This document shows, piece by piece, positions 58,770 to 64,000 of a DNA stretch of 64,000 bases. Below the pieces are notes generated by a model that ran no database searches, was not told the origin of the DNA, and saw only the letters and a list, made by a program, of their open reading frames with translations. The translations under genes were made by a program, and so were the position numbers. How positions within the stretch are numbered: position 1 is the first letter of the stretch; each line of letters begins with the position of its first letter. The stretch is from assembly GCA_964020085.1 (NCBI GenBank), contig OZ026605.1, positions 7,979,520-8,043,519 on the forward strand, read 5' to 3'. This DNA is from Micromussa lordhowensis. Its lineage: Eukaryota; Cnidaria; Anthozoa; Scleractinia; Lobophylliidae.

Positions 58770-58787
<18 letters not shown>
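58591..58787 (+). pseudogene. First exon of a dispersed gene with in-frame TAG
   Basis: After an ATG the frame gives a short acidic leader (FLDAFEDLENVS), then NRFANLSE, a TAG at about 58,707, and in the same frame DLEKILEDKQSNNTKK and KWSVSTFKG before a GTGAGT donor. The pattern RFAxxSExDLxxLLEDKxSxNTKK is, from memory, the N-terminus of a widespread cnidarian family related to Crypton-type tyrosine recombinases. It is inactivated here. Confidence 0.5.
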
Positions 58788-58818
<31 letters not shown>

Positions 58819-60063
58819 TATCTTACATGATTAAAAATAAACCGATGAAACGTTGCAACCTGACATGATAAACAATGAACAAAAACAATAGGATTTCGCA
58901 GTCCAATTTTGACTTAACTGATACAAGTTCTGTCTCAGATAGAAATTTGGCAAGATATCTAGGAGAGACCTATTGTGTACGAAAATGTAAAAAATGGGTA
59001 TCGAGAATTTCATCATAGTGGGACTTTAATGTTCCTGTCTACATATTTTAGAGCCAAGCTCATCATCTGAAGGGGAACAGCTAAGGATTAGTAGTGGGCG
59101 AACGCAGATGAGGTCACAAGGATATTATTCATTCTGTTATCCCATTTAACGGTTTATAATCTCATGTTTACTGGATGCCATTTTCTGGGGAAAGTCGCCA
59201 GCCATAACTTCATCAGCCCAATTGTGACAAAACGTCCTTTTATTGTCTATGCAGCATTCGGATCCAGCAATCCTTTTCCATGCTCTCAAATATTATAGCT
59301 GAACTGATTGACAGATAGCTAGGGAAGAATTATAAGAGCTAATTATTCGATCGTTCGTTTCGTTCCGTATTTCCAAAGAACTAAGAAACTTCCGTTTACC
59401 TATATTGTGCAGTGATACAAGTTGGAAAACCATTCCTGGACGTTGTTGTTGGTGCCATTTTATTTGCTCAGTCTTTGAATGAACCAGGAGTACTCTTTTG
59501 GTAGATCATTCGTGCTGCACATTCTCCCCTTTACTGGCAGTTTGTTTTTCTCTCGAAATTCAGCAGGGATCATGAGACGAGACGCTTTAGCTTAAAGGGG
59601 AATGGGACGAGACACGGGGGTAGCACGCAAGAGAAGAAAAAAAGACTGCGGACTCTTCTCATGTTTTTGAGGAAATTCACACTTGTCAAAAATAATCTAA
59701 TTAACCAATTAACTAATTAAAATCAACTAGTTTTTCGCGGGAGGAAAATGAACCGATTGCTCAAACTCTTGCGTTTTGTTTAATACCAAATACCAAATGC
59801 TTTTGTCTAGCGAATTTTCGCAAGCGGAGTTCATTCTTCAATGTCGTCATTAAGAGAACAATGGCATATCCAACACTCAAAACTGTCAACAGACTTGCAC
59901 GTAAAGGGCTACATTTCAATCACGTGGTGCCAGAACGAATAAAAGGAAGAATAAATCTATACATCGAGCTCGAGAAACATAAGCTCGATCAGATAGAAGC
60001 AAGAAACGTAAGAACGTCTCTAGACAAAAGTATAGCTTTCTCTATGTAAAGCTACGGCGTCCC

Positions 60064-60476
60064 CTGGGGGGGGGGGGGGGCTACTCCCATATATGGGCTA
60101 TATAGGTATGCGCCGCGGGATAGGGTAGAGGTTTTTAGGTTCTTGATCCTTAAATAGGGTATCATTTTTGCCCCTGCTGGTATTGTGTTCCCAGTGAGAT
60201 CCTTAGATAAGGTGCCTAAATTCTACCAGCTAAACTTGCAGTAGGTAGATGCCCAGCTAAACCAAAAACAAATGATCTGTTAAAACTGAACCTTCGGTTA
60301 ACTTCCAGCGTTACGCAAACGAAATAAAGCCGACCCGTGCACGCTGTTCTTATTTTTTGATTTTGCTCTTCAATAGGGTGTCATTTTTCGGGTTTGGCCA
60401 TAAATAGGGTCAGGGTTTAAGACCCTTCGCGGCACATCCCTATCCGAAATTTACGGAAGTAACCCCCCCCCCCCCT
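60064..60476. mobile_element. MITE-like element with poly-G/poly-C ends
   Basis: The element starts with a G15-type run and CTACTCCCATATATGGGC and ends with CCCTATCCGAAATTTACGG and a C14-type run. The inner ATAGGG and CCCTAT motifs recur. It is a dispersed repeat, not a gene. Confidence 0.6.
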
Positions 60477-60879
60477 TCCACCACCGTACCGCGTCTCCGT
60501 AGAAAAACGCACGCGGACAAATATGATATCCGTGATAAGAATCTACATACTGTACTTGCGAACAATTCTAATCAAACTGCTGGGCCCGGAGTCACAAATA
60601 TCGAATGCAAGTAAGCAGCTAGACTTTCTGAGAAGTTCTTCTTCTTGTTTGTTCGTCGCTTGCTCGGCCGATTCGCGCCCTCAAAAACGGCCGCTTCGAA
60701 CTTATTGTACCCTGAAATTCATGAGATCGACTTGTGGCAAGTCTAGTATTTTGTCCCTCGAAAGGAAATGCTTGGAGACTTAAAAACATATCTCTTGCAA
60801 TAGAAATGAGCCCAAACAATACATAAATACAAAGCAAATTACAGAGGTGTCAAGATAAAAGCGGAAATCGTGCACACTT

Positions 60880-61385
60880 AAATGAAGTATCGACCAAGTA
60901 TCGGTCAAGTATCGGCCAAGTATCGGTTAAGTATCGGCCAAGTATCGGTCCGCCTGGTAAAGTCTGCGTTCGAGCCAAGTGGCCCGTCAGGCGGGAGCTT
61001 ATCCCGGTTTCAGTAGCATGAAGCGACTAGGATGGTATGCTAGTCCATCGCAGGGTTCCCCCCAGCAGTAAATTCGCCGGTACCCATTTATACACCTGGG
61101 TGAAGAGAGGCACCGTGAGAGTAAAGTGCCTTGCCCATCGTGAAGTATCCGGGTGAAGTGTAGGTCAAGTATCGGTCGTGTCGGTCAAGTATCGATGAGA
61201 TATCGGTCATGTATCGGTCAAGTGTCGGTCATGTATCGATCGAGTATCGATGGTCTAAGACGTTTCGGTCGACATATTTGTCGTCGACTGTCGGCCGGTA
61301 TATCGGTCGACTATCGACCGATAGTCCACCGATATATCGGTCGTCTGTCGGCCGATAGTCGACCGATATATCGACCGAGACCACC
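60880..61385. repeat. AAGTATCGGTC minisatellite interrupted by a SINE-like unit
   Basis: Eleven-base units (AAGTATCGGTC/GCC) run from about 60,884 to 60,950 and resume at 61,142 as variable TATCGGTC units, passing into a palindromic GACCGATATATCGGTC-rich stretch to 61,385. Between them 60,965-61,150 is a copy of the 23,085 SINE body. Confidence 0.75.
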
Positions 61386-62299
61386 TATAGTACACATGAT
61401 CCCACTTATGACCTCTAAAAGTTTGCTATAACACGGTCTAACGGCTCAATACAACTTAAAATTCCTCCTTATAACATGAAGTGCTCTTTATAAAGCAAGT
61501 GAAGCAACCAAAAGGTCGAGAAACCGGCAGAGAGAACCGTCACTATTACTAGAAGTGAGAATGCGTTAGTCCACCACTAGGTAATCAGTGAGTACGTCAT
61601 GCCAGAACCAGATGAAGAATTCCACGTGGACACTTCCACCGACGAAAATGACACATTAAATGAGGGAGATTTTGAACTTGCTGACGCAGATGAAGCTGGC
61701 GATACCGTTGAAGCGCCATAGATTCCGAACTGTTGGGGAAAAGTCTGGACTTTTTGTTGCGATTCATTTTTTCGTGTGAATAGTTACCGTACCATGTTAC
61801 CTTTAACTGAGTATTGCGCTTTCAATTAAGTAATTTGCGGTTGCGTTTTAAGTTTGCATGACTGAGTTTGGCCAATTACTGACGTAACTTTCTTTCCAAC
61901 TATAAGCTACATGTACCTTAATCGATTTTGAGTTGTAAGCCTAGCCGATTTTGCAAATTTCCCCGTGTATACGCCTCTCCGAATGTAAGGCCTTCCAAAA
62001 ATAAGCCCCTCAAAAAGGGCCTTTGAAAAATATAAGCCCTAGGGCATATTTTCGGAATTTTACAGTAGTTTGTTGTATCTTAGCGTAGTATTGTTTCAGA
62101 GGCTTACATCGAGGATTTTGCTACGTTTTTCCTTGGAGCTGCTTGTTTTGCTTATAATGCACATTAAATCTGTACTACATGTCCGTAAACATCCAAATCA
62201 TTATTTCTATTTAAAAAGAGCTTGTGGCCTTCAATCGTCATGCATGTGAATCAACAAATTGTTTTATAATATTTTTGTGGGCTTATGCATTATTAACTA

Positions 62300-62415
62300 C
62301 TTATTAACCGAGAGTGAGGTCTTTACGGGCAAATCTCGGACCGAGACCTTGCCGTAGTCAATACGGCAAGGCCGAGGTTTGAGATTTTCCCGGCCGAACG
62401 TTCGAGGTTAATAAG
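62300..62415. mobile_element. Palindromic MITE remnant
   Basis: CTTATTAACC is mirrored by GGTTAATAAG, and inner CCGAGACCTTGCCGTA pairs with TACGGCAAGGCCGAGG. No gene. Confidence 0.65.
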
Positions 62416-63212
62416 TTGTTTATTATACGGCTTTTTGCTTGGCTTTTGCAGGCCCGTAATCGGCCCGTGGGCATTACGGGAGAATAATGCCCTAGTATTA
62501 GCCAATCAGAACACGCGTTAGATCGGCTACAAACCCAACTCATATAATAAGAATGCATAATGCCCATTGAGGCAGAGCTCATCTTGTGACGAAGGGCTTC
62601 TTTCTATACGGGATGTCATGTTACCTTTCGAGTAAGACAAGAGATGTATGGTCAAACAAGTTGACTGGGTACTAGTGATTTCGAGTGATCCTTGCGAGCT
62701 TCCTATGTGCGCTCGAGTGAAGGCAGCCATCGCCGCATTTCTTGGGTGAATCGGTGCGAATTGTTGCAGCTTTTTTTCCCGTTACTAGTAATTTTTGCAC
62801 AGCTTTCCGTCTCAAGTTGTTTTCAGTTTTCAGTCTGCATTCTCGCCAGCCAGTATTTGTGCGTGTTGCACCTCAAACTGAAAGAGTCATTGCACTCTCG
62901 AACATAGCAAGTCATTGTACTTGTCTTCAATAAAAGTCATTGTACTCTCAAAGATTCTTATAATTCTTACAAAGGTTTTCTCTAGTACTTGGGTGAGTCG
63001 CCAGAGGTGCTCAGGGTGTAAATTCGACTTACACACTACTATTTAAAAGGCATTTAATTTATATCAAAAGCTACACCATGTACAGGTAATCAACTCAGAC
63101 AACTACATCTATTGACCTCGCTTTGCGGTTTTTTTGTAACTTAAAATGGCATACATGAGCACTGAAAGGCCCGCCGCTTTAGTCCACCCATTACTTTTCC
63201 AGATTGAATAGT

Positions 63213-63407
63213 TTACTGAGGGGGATTATACTTATTGACAACGAACAAAGCCTCTGGATTTGGATAATGAGGATCTTCCATTGTTACCAGCGTTGCATTC
63301 TTATTGCCGTCACATCCCAAATAAAGCGTGGAATAGCGTTTGCTTCTGAACATTGTCTGCCCCCAGTAATAGCCAGGTTCAAAAATGGAATCGTCTGTTG
63401 GAGTCGA
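63213..63407 (-). CDS. Last exon of a paralogue of the four-exon gene
   Basis: After acceptor TTTTAG the 195-nt exon encodes EPGYYWGQTMFRSKRYS, LYLGCDGNKNATLV and NPEALFVVNKY and stops at 63,213-63,215. It aligns along its length with the exon at 47,848-48,063 (YYW...Y-LGC...LV-M-...YP-P-ALF--NKY). Its upstream exons lie beyond the window's right edge. Confidence 0.7.
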   Translation of the reverse strand, partial: STPTDDSIFEPGYYWGQTMFRSKRYSTLYLGCDGNKNATLVTMEDPHYPNPEALFVVNKYNPPQ

Positions 63408-63779
63408 CTAAAATGACATAAAAAGAACCACAACAACATCATACATGAGACAAGGTTAGTCAGAGGTCATCATCCATGATGAAAAAAGCAAAATGCCGAA
63501 TAAGGATGCCAGACTTGCTCTATTGCAAGTCACTGGATTTCAAATTTGAAAATTCTAGCCTCAGACATGCCAACATCATGTACCATCTATGTACTCCATG
63601 CCCTATGTGTCTTTGTTGCAAGACGGATGAATTGGCAGTGCAAATTTGGTTTTATTCCTTACAGTAATACTTATTAATGTTGACAAGTTTGGTTAAGGTG
63701 CATAGAGGAAACGGGAACAGTGCTTAATTCACTTAACAAAACAAAAAAATTCCGAGTTATGATGCCTCAAACTTTTTTC

Positions 63780-64000
63780 GCAAACAATGGGGGGGGGGGG
63801 GGCAGATAAATGGAGTCGGCCAGATCTATTAGTAGAAAAACAAGACTTATTTAAGAAAACCAGGTAGGATGCGATACATCTCAAATCACCGATTTCGCTC
63901 AAACTAAGTACAAATGTTTGTTTTCGTGAGTAAATGATTATAGCAAAGAAAGTGGGTCAAAATATTTTATTCCCTTCATGTTATTCCCTTTTATTCCCTT
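63780..64000. repeat. Simple repeats at the right edge
   Basis: A G14 run at 63,789-63,802 and three TTATTCCCTT units at the very end. Confidence 0.7.

Noticed and set aside
61609..61721. Short acidic plus-strand frame ending in DEAGDTVEAP
   Set aside because: Only about 40 residues, no splice or domain support; may be debris of a dispersed gene.

Overview
The window joins two kinds of DNA. Bases 1 to about 19,150 are AT-rich, densely packed and intron-free, and carry the gene set of a Polinton/Maverick (adintovirus-like) element: double-jelly-roll major capsid protein, probable penton protein, A32-type packaging ATPase, adenain-like protease, protein-primed family B DNA polymerase, retroviral-type integrase with a chromodomain, a phospholipase A2 virion domain and two trimeric fibre-type proteins. 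From about 19,150 to 64,000 the DNA is intron-rich animal DNA full of SINEs, MITEs and other mobile-element remains. The repeat types and the Ig-domain receptor tyrosine kinase suggest an anthozoan cnidarian, most likely a stony coral. That placement is an inference from memory of such genomes; no search was run.

Element layout. The left block is on the minus strand: a gene cut by the window edge, an eIF1/SUI1-like translation factor, a GC-rich hairpin-dense island (about 360-840), a short fibre, a long fibre, a small coiled-coil protein and the packaging ATPase. A 70-base AT-rich divergent spacer separates it from the plus-strand block: unknown 346-aa protein, probable penton, small basic protein, major capsid protein, 235-aa protein, protease fused to a virion-type N-terminus, a minus-strand 65-aa gene, two Cys-rich (DUF5679-like) proteins (the second carrying a Gly-Arg repeat and a PLA2 domain), integrase, a zinc-finger ORF, DNA polymerase B, a small acidic protein and a poxvirus VLTF3-like late transcription factor. 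The right terminal region has repeated TACGC motifs. Nearly every start codon directly abuts a TATATA-like motif, which looks like an element-wide promoter/initiator.

The element is old or damaged in a patterned way. Polymerase (two frameshifts), ATPase (in-frame TAG), zinc-finger ORF (in-frame TAA) and VLTF3 (one frameshift) are broken. Capsid, penton, protease, fibre, PLA2 and SUI1 genes are open. The left terminus lies outside the window.

Host part. A minus-strand receptor tyrosine kinase gene runs from about 38,340 (signal peptide exon) to 20,327 (C-lobe exon), with five Ig-like exons, one transmembrane exon and seven kinase exons of matching splice phases. The last kinase exons are not found before the viral element begins. 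Its first intron contains a nested 6.5-kb structure with 1.4-kb inverted arms around a decayed zinc-finger/SAP-like gene. One Ig exon lies in a recent 0.96-kb tandem duplication. Further right are a four-exon minus-strand gene of unknown function (52,963-47,848) and the last exon of a paralogue (63,407-63,213), among many inverted-repeat elements and SINEs.
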